Part shown: in pieces, positions 41,771-50,477 of the stretch
Position numbering within the stretch: the first letter of the stretch is position 1
How the letters are laid out: every line of letters begins with the position of its first letter
Source of the DNA: Myxococcales bacterium
GTDB lineage: Bacteria; Myxococcota_A; UBA796; GCA-2862545
Reading direction: 5' to 3'
Length of the DNA stretch: 64,000 bases
Assembly (NCBI GenBank): GCA_019634415.1
Contig: JAHQVJ010000021.1
Location: 1 to 64,000 of the forward strand
Notes under the pieces: generated by a model
Told to the model about the DNA's origin: nothing
Seen by the model: the letters and a program-made list of their open reading frames with translations, nothing else
Database searches by the model: none
Made by a program: the position numbers and the translations under genes

Positions 41771-43162
41771 TTGCCACCTCTCGCGACTGTCTCCCTTCTC
41801 TGTCTGACCTCCGGCTCGGCCTCCGCTGCCGAGGTGCAGTTCGAGGGGTTCTACCGGGCCCGTGCACGCGCCCTGGACACCCTCTCCCTCGACCGCGAGA
41901 ACGCGCAATCCGAGGGCCTGGCGGCCTACGTGCAACATCGCCTGTGGCTGCGGCCCCGGTTCGTACTGTCGGACCAGGTGGCCCTCTTCGCCGACATCCG
42001 AGCCCTGGACGGCGTCGCCTGGGGTCGGCAGCCCTCTTCCTACGACGACTTCACGGGGTCTCTGTCGCCGGTCTTCGAGTACGGTCTGCAACCCCCCACC
42101 ACAGACGCAGACGACACGTCGCCTCCTCTGGATCTGAGCCTGTGGCGGGCCTGGGGGGAGATCCACACGGAGGTCGGGCGCTTCACCTTCGGCCGGGTGC
42201 CGCTGCACTGGGGCCTCGGACTGTGGTTGAACGACGGAGTTTCCGTCGATCCCATGTTTGCCGACCATGGCGACACCACGGACCGGCTGATGTGGGAGTA
42301 CCTGCTGCAGGACCAGATCTACGTCCGAGCCGCCATCGACATTCCCGTACAGCGCTTCATCGGCTTCGAAGACGACACGATGTCGTACCAGGTGTCGGCC
42401 GCCTACCGCACCGAGGACATCACCGCTGGCGTCCTGGTGCAGTACGACCGGACCAGCCGCCGCGACGAGCTGGAGCCCCTCAACATCTTCACCATCGACG
42501 CCGCAGCGGACATCACGCTGGGGCGCCTGCACGGTGCCGCCGAGGTGGTGGGTCACTTCGGTGGCGGCGATCTGGAGGCGGGCCTCGAGAACTCCAACAT
42601 CACGGCCCTCGGAGCCGCGCTGCACGCCGATCTGGAGCTCGACGCCTTCACGGCCAGCGTGCGCGGTGGACTCGCCACGGGCGACGGCACTCCCAACGAT
42701 CTGCAGCTGCGCACCTACACCTTCGATCGGGACTACAGCGTGGGCATGTTCCTGTTCGAGCACCCGTTGCCGACCCTGGCGGAACCACAGAGCGCAGCCA
42801 ACGACGACAACCAAGGGCGCGACTTCACCTCCACGCGGTCGGGCACAGCCATCTCCAACGCGCTGTTCATCAAGCCCACCATCAGCCGCGAGATCGTGGA
42901 CGGGCTGTACGGGCGCGTGTCTTGGCTCGGAGCCCGGACCGCCAAGGGCGACAACGTCACGGCGAACAACGCGAGCTACGGCAACGAGTTCCAGCTCGGA
43001 GCGAGCTACGCAGGCATCGACCACCTGGAGCTCGATGCGCAGCTGGGCGTGTTCCTACCAGGCACCTTCTACAGCATCGACACCACCGAGGCGCCGTTCG
43101 CCAACACCGGCTTCGACGACACGGTCGTGGGCTTCCAGCTCGCCGGCCGCATCCGCTTCTGA
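41771..43162 (+). CDS. Outer-membrane beta-barrel protein (porin/alginate-export-like)
   Basis: 463 residues from a TTG start at 41771 with GGAG at 41760-41763. Signal peptide MPPLATVSLLCLTSGSASA, then AEVQFEGFYRARARALDTL, the opening strand of many barrels. Alternating strands run to a C-terminal aromatic residue (GFQLAGRIRF), as outer-membrane barrels require. Patterns such as GEIHTEVGRFTFGRVPLHWG resemble alginate-export or porin-like families. The loops are Asp/Thr-rich. Transported substance unknown. Convergent with the PEGA kinase gene (36 bp between). Confidence 0.75.
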   Translation: MPPLATVSLLCLTSGSASAAEVQFEGFYRARARALDTLSLDRENAQSEGLAAYVQHRLWLRPRFVLSDQVALFADIRALDGVAWGRQPSSYDDFTGSLSPVFEYGLQPPTTDADDTSPPLDLSLWRAWGEIHTEVGRFTFGRVPLHWGLGLWLNDGVSVDPMFADHGDTTDRLMWEYLLQDQIYVRAAIDIPVQRFIGFEDDTMSYQVSAAYRTEDITAGVLVQYDRTSRRDELEPLNIFTIDAAADITLGRLHGAAEVVGHFGGGDLEAGLENSNITALGAALHADLELDAFTASVRGGLATGDGTPNDLQLRTYTFDRDYSVGMFLFEHPLPTLAEPQSAANDDNQGRDFTSTRSGTAISNALFIKPTISREIVDGLYGRVSWLGARTAKGDNVTANNASYGNEFQLGASYAGIDHLELDAQLGVFLPGTFYSIDTTEAPFANTGFDDTVVGFQLAGRIRF

Positions 43163-43198
43163 CGTTCCGCGAACCGCGCTCGCAGCAGCTCCGCGGCG

Positions 43199-45211
43199 CT
43201 ACTTGATACGAATCGTGGTGGTCTTGCCTGCCACGAACTCGTGAGTCTCCACGCGCTCGAGCTCGAGCGCCTCGTTGACCACTCGCACCTCGTGGGTGCC
43301 GGGCGATACCTCGAGACCCTTGAAGGGTGCCGTGCGCTCCAGCTTCTTGCCGTCCACGTAGACGTTCGCCCACCCACCGGTGAGCAGCGTGACCGCCAGC
43401 TTGGGCGGATCGGCCGCTTCGAGGGTGAGGCTGAAGCTGTTGCTCTGACCCGCCTTCAGGCCCGACAGTGAACCCGTCACGTCTTGGTGCCCCTCCAGCG
43501 ACATCTTGACGCTGTAGGTGCTCCCCTCTCGGCCTCTCTTCCACCGGACCGGGGTGGTGCCCACTTGGCGGCCGTCCACCGTGACGATGGCGCCGCTGGG
43601 GCGGCTGTAGAAGCGCACCTCCGGCCGCTCCGCCGCCTCTGGCTGGCCCGCCGGCTCCGGATCGGGCTCCGGATCGGGCTTGCCTGCAGCCACCACCGGG
43701 CGAGGCGCCTTGGCTTGGGGCTTCTTCGGCTCCAGCTGCTGGATCACCTTGGCCACCGTGCCCTGCACCACCTCCACCTGCTCCTCGAAGGGAACGTGGC
43801 CGTCGGCCTCGAAGCGGAGAACGTACTCCCCCGGAGGTAGATCCTCGAGCGTGAGGTTCTGGGCGATCCCCCGCTCCTCTCCGTTGACCAAGATGCGAGC
43901 TTCCGGGAGCACCACGATGTCGAGCCCCGTGGGAGCCACGGCGGCAGGACGGGACCCCGAGGTCAGCTCGGGGATCAGATCCGGGTTGGACCACACGAGC
44001 CACAGCGCAGCCAGCACCACCAGGCTCACCATCGCCGTCATGGTGATCCCCATGCCGGCCAGCCACGGGACCACCACGCGCGTGACCGCCGTGTTCTGAT
44101 CCACCTGGCTCATGCTGCCGCGGGTGTCGCCCTCCCACTGGTCGACGGGGAGGTTCTCCTTGAGGCGCAGCGCTGCTTCCGACCCGATCTCCAGACGATG
44201 TCGCTCTTCGCGCATCTCGGCTGCGAAGGTGTGGTGCATGAAGTCGTGCAGCTCTTGCCGGAGCGTGTCGCTGGTGGACGGGAACAGGAACTCCCGCAGC
44301 GCCGTGGACATGTCGCCCGCGCTCTCGAACCGATCGTTCGGGTCCTTGGACAGGGCCCGCAAGCAGATGGCCTCGAGCTCCGGAGGCAGGTCACGCCGGA
44401 AGTACGATGGCCTCTCGAAGTCGCAGCTCTTGATGCGCTTGATGGTGGCGAGCTCGTTGTCCGTCTTGAACAGACGACGGTTCGTCATCATCTCGTACAT
44501 GACGATGCCGAGGGAGAACAGGTCGGACCGGCTGTCGATCTCCAGCCCCTCGGCCTGCTCGGGGCTCATGTACTCGAACTTGCCCTTGAGCATGCCGTCA
44601 CGGGTCTCGTAGGCGTTGGACTCGGCCTTGGCGATGCCGAAGTCCACCAGCTTGATCGAGGCCTCGTAGGACACGAGGACGTTCGAGGGCGAGACGTCCC
44701 GGTGGACGATTCCGTAGGGGCGTCCTTGCAGGTCTGTCTTTGCATGGGCGTACTGAAGCCCGAGACAGACCTGATAGGCGATGAACGCACAGAACTTCGC
44801 AGGTAGGTACTGCTTCTGGCGCGCCAGCTTCCGCAGGATGTTGCGCACATCCTTGCCGTCGACGCACTCCATCGCGATGAAGAAATTGTCGACGATGCGG
44901 CCGAAGTCGTAGACCCGCACGACGTTCGGATGTTGCAGTGCAACCGAAATCTTCGCCTCGTCGATGAACATGTCGACGAAGTCGTCGTTGTCGGACAGGT
45001 GGGGGAGGATGCGCTTGATGACGAGGAGGTTCTCGAACCCACCGTGCGAGTAGGTCTTGGCCTTGAAGATCTCGGCCATGCCCCCAGTGGCGATGCGATC
45101 CACCATGAAGTACTTGCCGAAGACATGGGGCGTGAAGGAGCGCGTTCGCGGCTTGTCCGTCCCGGCTCGATTGCCCCCGAACCCTCGGTTGGGCCTGGGC
45201 TGGTCCGTCAC
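43199..45211 (-). CDS. Membrane Ser/Thr protein kinase with PEGA domains
   Basis: 670 residues from GTG 45211, overlapping the upstream stop (GTGA). Kinase at about 30-300: IATGGMAEIFKAK, VIKRILP, HRDVSPSN with Asp172, VDFGIAKAES, KFEYMSPEQ. The Lys after HRD is Ser, as is usual in many myxobacterial kinases. A membrane helix (MTAMVSLVVLAALWLVW) lies at about 390. Outside it come two or three PEGA modules (ILVNGEERGIAQNLTLEDLP, ATVDGRQVGTTPVRW-like, NVYVDGKKLERTAPFK) and a Pro/Glu/Lys linker. PEGA domains are surface-binding, so the kinase may sense the wall or envelope. Coupled to a Cys-rich lipoprotein gene. Confidence 0.9.
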   Translation of the reverse strand: MTDQPRPNRGFGGNRAGTDKPRTRSFTPHVFGKYFMVDRIATGGMAEIFKAKTYSHGGFENLLVIKRILPHLSDNDDFVDMFIDEAKISVALQHPNVVRVYDFGRIVDNFFIAMECVDGKDVRNILRKLARQKQYLPAKFCAFIAYQVCLGLQYAHAKTDLQGRPYGIVHRDVSPSNVLVSYEASIKLVDFGIAKAESNAYETRDGMLKGKFEYMSPEQAEGLEIDSRSDLFSLGIVMYEMMTNRRLFKTDNELATIKRIKSCDFERPSYFRRDLPPELEAICLRALSKDPNDRFESAGDMSTALREFLFPSTSDTLRQELHDFMHHTFAAEMREERHRLEIGSEAALRLKENLPVDQWEGDTRGSMSQVDQNTAVTRVVVPWLAGMGITMTAMVSLVVLAALWLVWSNPDLIPELTSGSRPAAVAPTGLDIVVLPEARILVNGEERGIAQNLTLEDLPPGEYVLRFEADGHVPFEEQVEVVQGTVAKVIQQLEPKKPQAKAPRPVVAAGKPDPEPDPEPAGQPEAAERPEVRFYSRPSGAIVTVDGRQVGTTPVRWKRGREGSTYSVKMSLEGHQDVTGSLSGLKAGQSNSFSLTLEAADPPKLAVTLLTGGWANVYVDGKKLERTAPFKGLEVSPGTHEVRVVNEALELERVETHEFVAGKTTTIRIK

Positions 45212-45495
45212 GGACCTGCCTCGTCGGCTGCACCGGCGCCGTCCCAGTACACCGCAAGGTCGTCGCAGGTCCACTGGGTGCGGATCGTGGCGACGTCTCC
45301 GAAGTTCTTGCACGTCTCGCGCTCGAGGGTGTCGGGGCTGCGCTGATCGGAGACACAGTCCGCCACCTGGGCGTCGGGCACGCTGATGCCACAGTCCTGC
45401 CGAGCGTAGTTGGCCATCTCCATACAGACCATCTGACAGCTGTTCTGACATCCAACTGCCGTCGACCCGATCGCCAACGCGACCCACACCCGCAT
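45208..45495 (-). CDS. Small Cys-rich lipoprotein
   Basis: 95 residues. Signal MRVWVALAIGSTAVGC with Cys16 as lipid site, then six more Cys (NSCQMVC, QDCG, VADC, ETCKNF, WTCDD). Paired cysteines suggest a disulfide-rich periplasmic or surface protein. The stop overlaps the start of the PEGA kinase gene by four bases, so the lipoprotein may serve that kinase (inference). No family recognised. Confidence 0.7.
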   Translation of the reverse strand: MRVWVALAIGSTAVGCQNSCQMVCMEMANYARQDCGISVPDAQVADCVSDQRSPDTLERETCKNFGDVATIRTQWTCDDLAVYWDGAGAADEAGP

Positions 45496-45555
45496 TTCAG
45501 CCCCCTAGGGTTCGCACCGTGCCACGTTCGGCGCCTGGGGGCAACAGCGAGCTGA

Positions 45556-45969
45556 TCAAGGGACCAACAAGAACAGTCCCAGCAGGATCACCAGCGCCAC
45601 CGCGAGCCCCACACCTCCGAGCAGCGACAGAGCCAGGAGTGCGGGATGGACCTTCCGCTCGGGAGGATCCGTCACCGGCAGGACCACGCGAGACCGCCCT
45701 CGCCGTGGGGGAGCCTCGTCGTCGACCTCGAAGTACTCGTCGGCCTCCTCCAGTCCGCCTCCCAGCGGGCTGGGGTCCAGCTCGGGCAGAGGACGACGCA
45801 CCTCGGTGGCCGCGAGATCGGGTTCTGGGTGGGGGTCCGCCTCCGTCCGCTTGGGAGTCGCCGTGCGCGGCTCCCCCAGACCCGCGAGGGTCCCGATGGG
45901 AAACGCGGCCGTGGGGTTGTCCACCGAGGGGATCCGCGAGTCGGTGGAGGTCGGTTTCTTCTTGCTCAT
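45556..45969 (-). CDS. Tail-anchored small membrane protein, function unknown
   Basis: 137 residues from ATG 45969. The first 100 residues are Pro/Glu/Asp-rich and probably disordered, with basic patches (KKKPTSTDSR, PPRRGRSRVVLP). One C-terminal helix (LLALSLLGGVGLAVALVILL) ends the protein, so it should be inserted with its N-terminus in the cytoplasm. No recognised domain. It lies 10 bp from dapB on the same strand; a functional link is not evident. Confidence 0.65.
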   Translation of the reverse strand: MSKKKPTSTDSRIPSVDNPTAAFPIGTLAGLGEPRTATPKRTEADPHPEPDLAATEVRRPLPELDPSPLGGGLEEADEYFEVDDEAPPRRGRSRVVLPVTDPPERKVHPALLALSLLGGVGLAVALVILLGLFLLVP

Positions 45970-45979
45970 CTCGCCCGCA

Positions 45980-46783
45980 TCATACACGCTCGAGTACGTC
46001 GGAAAGACTGTAGGTACCGGCCGTTTTCCCCTGGATCCAGAGGGCGGCACGCACAGCGCCACGAGCAAAGGTGGCGCGTGAGGAGGCGGCGTGGGTCAGC
46101 ACCACTCGCTCCCCTTCCGCGAGTAGCATCACCTGATGCTCCCCCGCCACGTCGCCGCCCCGGACGGCGTGCATGCCGATGTGATCGGCCTGCCGCGCGC
46201 CGATCGTCGCAGGCGATCGGCCATGGCGAAGGGCATCGGGCGGCAGCTTCCGGGCGGTGGTCGCCGTGGCGGCCAGCGCCAGGGCGGTCCCGCTGGGGGC
46301 GTCACGCTTGTGCCGATGGTGCGCCTCCACGATCTCGATGTCGGCGTCTGGCAACGCCTCCACGGCGCGGGCCACGAGCTGATGCAGCACGTGCACCCCG
46401 ATGCTGAAGTTGGACGCCACCAGCAGCGGTCCGCGCTCGGCATGGGCCGCCCGGGCGGCGGTCCCTTGGGCATCGAGCCCGGTGGTGCCGGACACGAGGG
46501 CGCGCGAGCCGAGCCAGGGGAGCGCTGCGGCGAGCGCGCTCGGCAGCGAGAAGTCCACCACCACCTCGGCGTCGCCGAAACAGCCGGAGCCGCAGGGCCG
46601 AACGGTCACCCCCGTCTCGCCGATACCCGCCAGCACACCGGCATCGACCCCGGCGTGCGCCGAGCTCGGTCCCCCGATGGCCGCGACCAGCTGCGCGTCT
46701 GGATGGGCGACCACGGCGGCCACGACGTGTCGACCAGTGCGCCCCGTGGCCCCCAGCACGGCGATGGGTGTGAAGGACGACAT
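45980..46783 (-). CDS. dapB: 4-hydroxy-tetrahydrodipicolinate reductase (DapB)
   Basis: 267 residues from ATG 46783 (E. coli enzyme 273). NAD(P)-binding motif IAVLGATGRTGR at the N-terminus, then VDFSLPSAL, SGTTGLD and SNFSIGVHVLHQL, and the catalytic segment EAHHRHKRDAPSGTALALA with the active-site His/Lys. It reduces dihydrodipicolinate in the lysine and diaminopimelate pathway that feeds peptidoglycan. GxxGRTGR differs slightly from the usual GxxGRMGR. Two bases separate it from yebC upstream. Confidence 0.95.
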   Translation of the reverse strand: MSSFTPIAVLGATGRTGRHVVAAVVAHPDAQLVAAIGGPSSAHAGVDAGVLAGIGETGVTVRPCGSGCFGDAEVVVDFSLPSALAAALPWLGSRALVSGTTGLDAQGTAARAAHAERGPLLVASNFSIGVHVLHQLVARAVEALPDADIEIVEAHHRHKRDAPSGTALALAATATTARKLPPDALRHGRSPATIGARQADHIGMHAVRGGDVAGEHQVMLLAEGERVVLTHAASSRATFARGAVRAALWIQGKTAGTYSLSDVLERV

Positions 46784-46785
46784 CG

Positions 46786-47535
46786 TCAGTCGTCCTCGAG
46801 GCCTGCGGCGACGTCGTCGTCGATGTCCGCGTTGGTGTGTGTCTCCTGCACGTCGTCGAGGTCCTCGAGCCGCTCGAGCAGCTTCAGCAGGGAGCCTGCC
46901 TCCGCAGCCCCGATCGTGACCAGGGTGTCGGGCACCTGGGTGAGCTCGGACTTCACCTCCACCCCGAGGGTCTCGAGCTGCTGCTTGCAGGCGTCGTAGT
47001 CCTCGAAGGCACTGGTGATCAGCCACTCGTCGCCGTCTCGCTCCACCGACTCTCCCCCACCCTCCAGCGCCGCCATCTCGGCGTCGTCTTCGCTCACCTC
47101 ACTCGCCGGCAGGCGAAACTGCCCCTTGCGCTGGAACTGGTAGGCCACGGAGCCGGGGCTGCCCAAGCTCGCGCCCATCTTGCTGAACACCGCCTTCACA
47201 TCCGCTGCAGACCGGTTGCGGTTGTTCGTGAGGCACTCCACCAGGATGGCCACCCCTCCAGGACCGTAGCCCTCGTAGGTGATCTCGACGTAGTCGTCGC
47301 CGCCGACCTCGCCCGTGGCCTTGTCGATGGCCCGCTCGATGGTGCTCCGGGGCATGGACTGCGCCTTGGCCTTGTCCACCGCGAGGCGCAGACGCGCGTT
47401 GGCATCGAGATCCGGACCGCCGAGTTTCGCAGCCACCTGGATTTCTTTGATCAGCTTGGTGAAAAGCTTGCCACGGGCGGCATCCTGTGCCCCCTTGCGC
47501 CGCTTGATGTTGGCCCATTTGCTATGACCGGCCAC
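46786..47535 (-). CDS. yebC: YebC/PmpR-type DNA-binding regulator or translation factor
   Basis: 249 residues from GTG 47535 with GGAGGA upstream, which decides the start inside a longer open frame. AGHSKWANIKRRKG at the N-terminus is the YebC signature; KLFTKLIKEIQVAA, NRNRSAADVKAVFSKMG, GSVAYQFQRKG and EGGGESVERDGDEW follow in order. The family was described as transcription regulators, and more recently members were tied to ribosomes stalled on proline runs. Length is normal (about 245). Divergent from the CapA-like gene with 12 bp between start codons. Confidence 0.95.
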   Translation of the reverse strand: MAGHSKWANIKRRKGAQDAARGKLFTKLIKEIQVAAKLGGPDLDANARLRLAVDKAKAQSMPRSTIERAIDKATGEVGGDDYVEITYEGYGPGGVAILVECLTNNRNRSAADVKAVFSKMGASLGSPGSVAYQFQRKGQFRLPASEVSEDDAEMAALEGGGESVERDGDEWLITSAFEDYDACKQQLETLGVEVKSELTQVPDTLVTIGAAEAGSLLKLLERLEDLDDVQETHTNADIDDDVAAGLEDD

Positions 47536-47547
47536 ACTGTCCTCCAG

Positions 47548-48822
47548 ATGGGCCGAATGGTAACCAGCCACCACGATTGGGCATGCTCGGCGCTGTTCGT
47601 CGCCTCCGCGGCGATTGCGTGTACCACCACGCCGCTGGACACCCAGGTTCGACCTCCTCCAGGGCCGACGGCCTCCGTCATGATCCCCACACCCGCACCG
47701 GCAGCGGAGACGGCACGCGCCACGGTGGTGGCGGTGGGTGACGTGATGGTGCACCGCTCGGTGGAGCGGGCCGCCAAGCGCTCCGACGAGGGATACGCGG
47801 GGTTGTTCGCCCACGTGAGACCGGAGATCGAGTCGGCGGACCTGGCCTTCGCGAACCTCGAGACCCCCATCGCCCGCACGCGGGTACCCCGGGCCCCGAA
47901 GGTGTTCAACGCGCGAGCGGCCGTCGCGGAAGGCCTGCACCAGACGGGCTTCGACCTGGTCAGCGTGGCCAACAACCACATCTTCGATCAGGGCCCTCAG
48001 GGCTTGGTGGAGACCGTGCGCACCTTGCGCGCAGCCGAGATCGTGCCCCTGGGTGCCGGCCCGACCTGCGCCGACGCCGCCGCCACTCACCTCGCGGTGG
48101 TGGATGGCATCCCCATGGCCTGGCTTGCGACCACGGAGCTGCTCAACATGCCGCTGAACGGCCGCGAGACCGCTCCCTGTGTCGACGAGCTGGACGTCAC
48201 GGCGTTGTCGGAGCGGGTGGTCGCAGCGCGACGGGCGGGGGCAGAGGTCGTCGTCTTGAGCGTGCACTGGGGCGACGAGTACGCCGTGTCCCCCTCGCCC
48301 CGTCAGATCGAGGCCGCGTGGGCCCTCGTCGAGGCCGGTGTGGACGTGATCCTCGGTCACCACACGCACGTGGTTCAGCCCATCGACAAGGTCACGGCCA
48401 GCGACGGGCGAACGGGCTTCGTGGTCTACGGCATGGGCAACTTCATCTCCAACCAGAGCGCGTGGTACCGCGCCGGGGTCCACGAGCTGCGGCACGGCAA
48501 TCCGCGCGACGGCCTGCTGGTGCGCTTCCACGTGGTGCGGCGCCGTCTCGCCGATGCTCCCTACGGCTCCGCCCATCACACGAAGGTCACGGCCCTCGAG
48601 GCCATCCCCCTGTGGGGCCTCAACAACTCCGTGCGTCGCCGACCCGCCGAGCCCCTGCGCGTGGGTCCGGTGAGGGTGGGCCGCTACGTGGACGAGCTGG
48701 TGCAGGAGTACGAGGCCGAGGAAGAGGGCCCCGCCCGCGAGACGCTGGCCACGGAGCTGCTGGAGATGCGCCGCCGCACGGATCGCCTACGCGGACTCGT
48801 GGGGGATCACTTGGCGCTGTAG
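47548..48822 (+). CDS. CapA-family metallophosphatase-like lipoprotein
   Basis: 424 residues from ATG 47548 (ATG 47557 is equally possible). The N-terminus ends in a lipobox (ASAAIAC), followed by a Pro/Thr linker. CapA motifs: VVAVGDVMVHRSV, FANLETPI, VSVANNHIFDQG, SVHWGDEY, LGHHTHVVQPI and YGMGNFI, all metal-ligand blocks of the family. CapA proteins act in poly-gamma-glutamate capsule work or as envelope phosphatases; no pgs genes are nearby. The last 70 residues are a charged helix (EEEGPARETLATELLEMRRR). The end overlaps the convergent ABC gene by 16 bp. Confidence 0.87.
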   Translation: MGRMVTSHHDWACSALFVASAAIACTTTPLDTQVRPPPGPTASVMIPTPAPAAETARATVVAVGDVMVHRSVERAAKRSDEGYAGLFAHVRPEIESADLAFANLETPIARTRVPRAPKVFNARAAVAEGLHQTGFDLVSVANNHIFDQGPQGLVETVRTLRAAEIVPLGAGPTCADAAATHLAVVDGIPMAWLATTELLNMPLNGRETAPCVDELDVTALSERVVAARRAGAEVVVLSVHWGDEYAVSPSPRQIEAAWALVEAGVDVILGHHTHVVQPIDKVTASDGRTGFVVYGMGNFISNQSAWYRAGVHELRHGNPRDGLLVRFHVVRRRLADAPYGSAHHTKVTALEAIPLWGLNNSVRRRPAEPLRVGPVRVGRYVDELVQEYEAEEEGPARETLATELLEMRRRTDRLRGLVGDHLAL

Positions 48823-50477
48823 AGCCGCCGGTAGGCGCCGTCGCTGGCCGCGAGCTCCTCGTGCCGTCCCCGTTGGACCACGCGCCCCTCCGCGAGCACC
48901 ACGATCTCGTCGGCGTGCGCCAGCGTGCCCACGCGATGGGTCACCAGCAGCGCGCCGACGTCGGGCGCCAGGGTGTCGAGCGAGCGCCACAGCGCAGCCT
49001 CCACCTCTGCGTCCAGGGCCGAGGTGACGTCGTCCAGGAGCAGCACCTCGGGATCCCCGACGAGCGCTCGAGCCACGGCCACCCGCTGTCGCTGCCCGCC
49101 CGACAGGCGCCCCCCACGCTCCCCCACCTCGGTGTCGAGACCACGCTCCAGCTGGGCGAGATCCCGATGGAGCTGCGAGACCCGCAGCGCCTGTGTGAGC
49201 GTGGCCTGGGAGACCTCGCGGCCGAGCACTACGTTGTCGCGCACGCTGCTCGACAGCAAGACGGGCTCCTGGGGCACCAGGGCCGTGTCCGACGCGCGCA
49301 CGTCGCCGTCGGTGGCCGCGCGCAGCCCCGCCACCACCTCCATCACCAGGGTCTTGCCGGCCCCCACCCCGCCCACCAGCGCCACCCGCTGCCCGGCACC
49401 GACCTGGAGATCCACCCCCTCGAGCAGCACGTCTTCGCCGTCCACCAAGCGCATCCCCTCGGCTCGGACCCCGCGCCCCTCCCGCAGCACGCCCTCGTCG
49501 TCGGCCGGAAGTGCGAGCACCTCCTCGATCCGCCGCAGCGCCACGGCCGTCTGGGGCAAGCGCGACAGCAACGTCCCGAAGTCGAACATGGGCCAGACCA
49601 TCAACGCGACCAGCCCCTCGAAGGTCACGAACTGCCCCAGCGACAGCTGCCCCTGGAGCACCCGCATGCCCCCGAACAGCAACAGGGTGCCCATCGCCGC
49701 TTGCCAGCCGTAGCGGTACAGCAGCTGGACCCCAGACTGCAGCACGGCGGCGCGCACCTCGGCGGCGCGCTGCTCCTCTGCGGCGGCGGCGAACCGCTGC
49801 ACGGCGCGAGGCTGCAGCCCTGCGGCCTGCACCAGCCGAATCGACGAGAAGCAGCTGGTGATCTCGTCGGACACTCCCGAGATGGCCTGCTGCACTCGGC
49901 GGTGGAGGCGTGCCAGGGCACGCTGAGCGAGGGCCTGGGCCAAGAACAGCAACGGGAGCGGCGCGAGCACCAGCACGGCCAGTCCTGGTGCAGACCAGGC
50001 CATCAGACCCATGCAGGTGGTCGCCACGAGCAGCGACTCCCACGCACGGAAGATCCCCGAGCACAGGAACCAGCCCACCTTGTCGCCCGCATCGTCGTGG
50101 AGCCGGGCCACCAGATCACCCGTGGTGCGCTGACGCAGCGCGTCTGGCGCGGAGCGTGCCACGGCACCCAGCAAGGCGCGCCGCGCCACCCCCGACACGA
50201 TGGCGTTGCCCCAGGCCCTACAGCCCTTGACCGCCGTGTAGATCACCGTGTGGGCCACCCCCACCACCAGCATCCAGGCCGCGAGCCGCCGGATCTCGAC
50301 GGGATCCGCTCCCTGCTCCACCGTCTGCACCACGAACTGCCACAGCCACGGAAAGCTCACCAGCAGGCCCGCGGTGAGCACCGATCCGGTGGCGATCCAG
50401 ATCGGCAGCCACGGCACCGTGCGCCATACGCGCACGGACCACCGCCCGACGATGGCCAGGTCGGCGAGGATGCTCAT
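48807..50477 (-). CDS. ABC exporter half-transporter with degenerate Walker B (second subunit)
   Basis: 556 residues: a six-helix export domain (about 15-310) and a nucleotide-binding domain. Walker A GGVGAGKTL, signature RLSGGQRQRVAVAR, Walker B VLLLDDVTSALD in which Asp483 replaces the catalytic Glu, and H-loop LLVTHRVG. The signature is canonical. Its ATG (50477) overlaps the stop of the first subunit (ATGA). With that gene it forms a heterodimeric exporter in which this subunit's own ATP site is non-catalytic. Such pairs pump lipids, drugs or peptides; the substrate is unknown. Confidence 0.9.
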   Translation of the reverse strand: MSILADLAIVGRWSVRVWRTVPWLPIWIATGSVLTAGLLVSFPWLWQFVVQTVEQGADPVEIRRLAAWMLVVGVAHTVIYTAVKGCRAWGNAIVSGVARRALLGAVARSAPDALRQRTTGDLVARLHDDAGDKVGWFLCSGIFRAWESLLVATTCMGLMAWSAPGLAVLVLAPLPLLFLAQALAQRALARLHRRVQQAISGVSDEITSCFSSIRLVQAAGLQPRAVQRFAAAAEEQRAAEVRAAVLQSGVQLLYRYGWQAAMGTLLLFGGMRVLQGQLSLGQFVTFEGLVALMVWPMFDFGTLLSRLPQTAVALRRIEEVLALPADDEGVLREGRGVRAEGMRLVDGEDVLLEGVDLQVGAGQRVALVGGVGAGKTLVMEVVAGLRAATDGDVRASDTALVPQEPVLLSSSVRDNVVLGREVSQATLTQALRVSQLHRDLAQLERGLDTEVGERGGRLSGGQRQRVAVARALVGDPEVLLLDDVTSALDAEVEAALWRSLDTLAPDVGALLVTHRVGTLAHADEIVVLAEGRVVQRGRHEELAASDGAYRRLYSAK

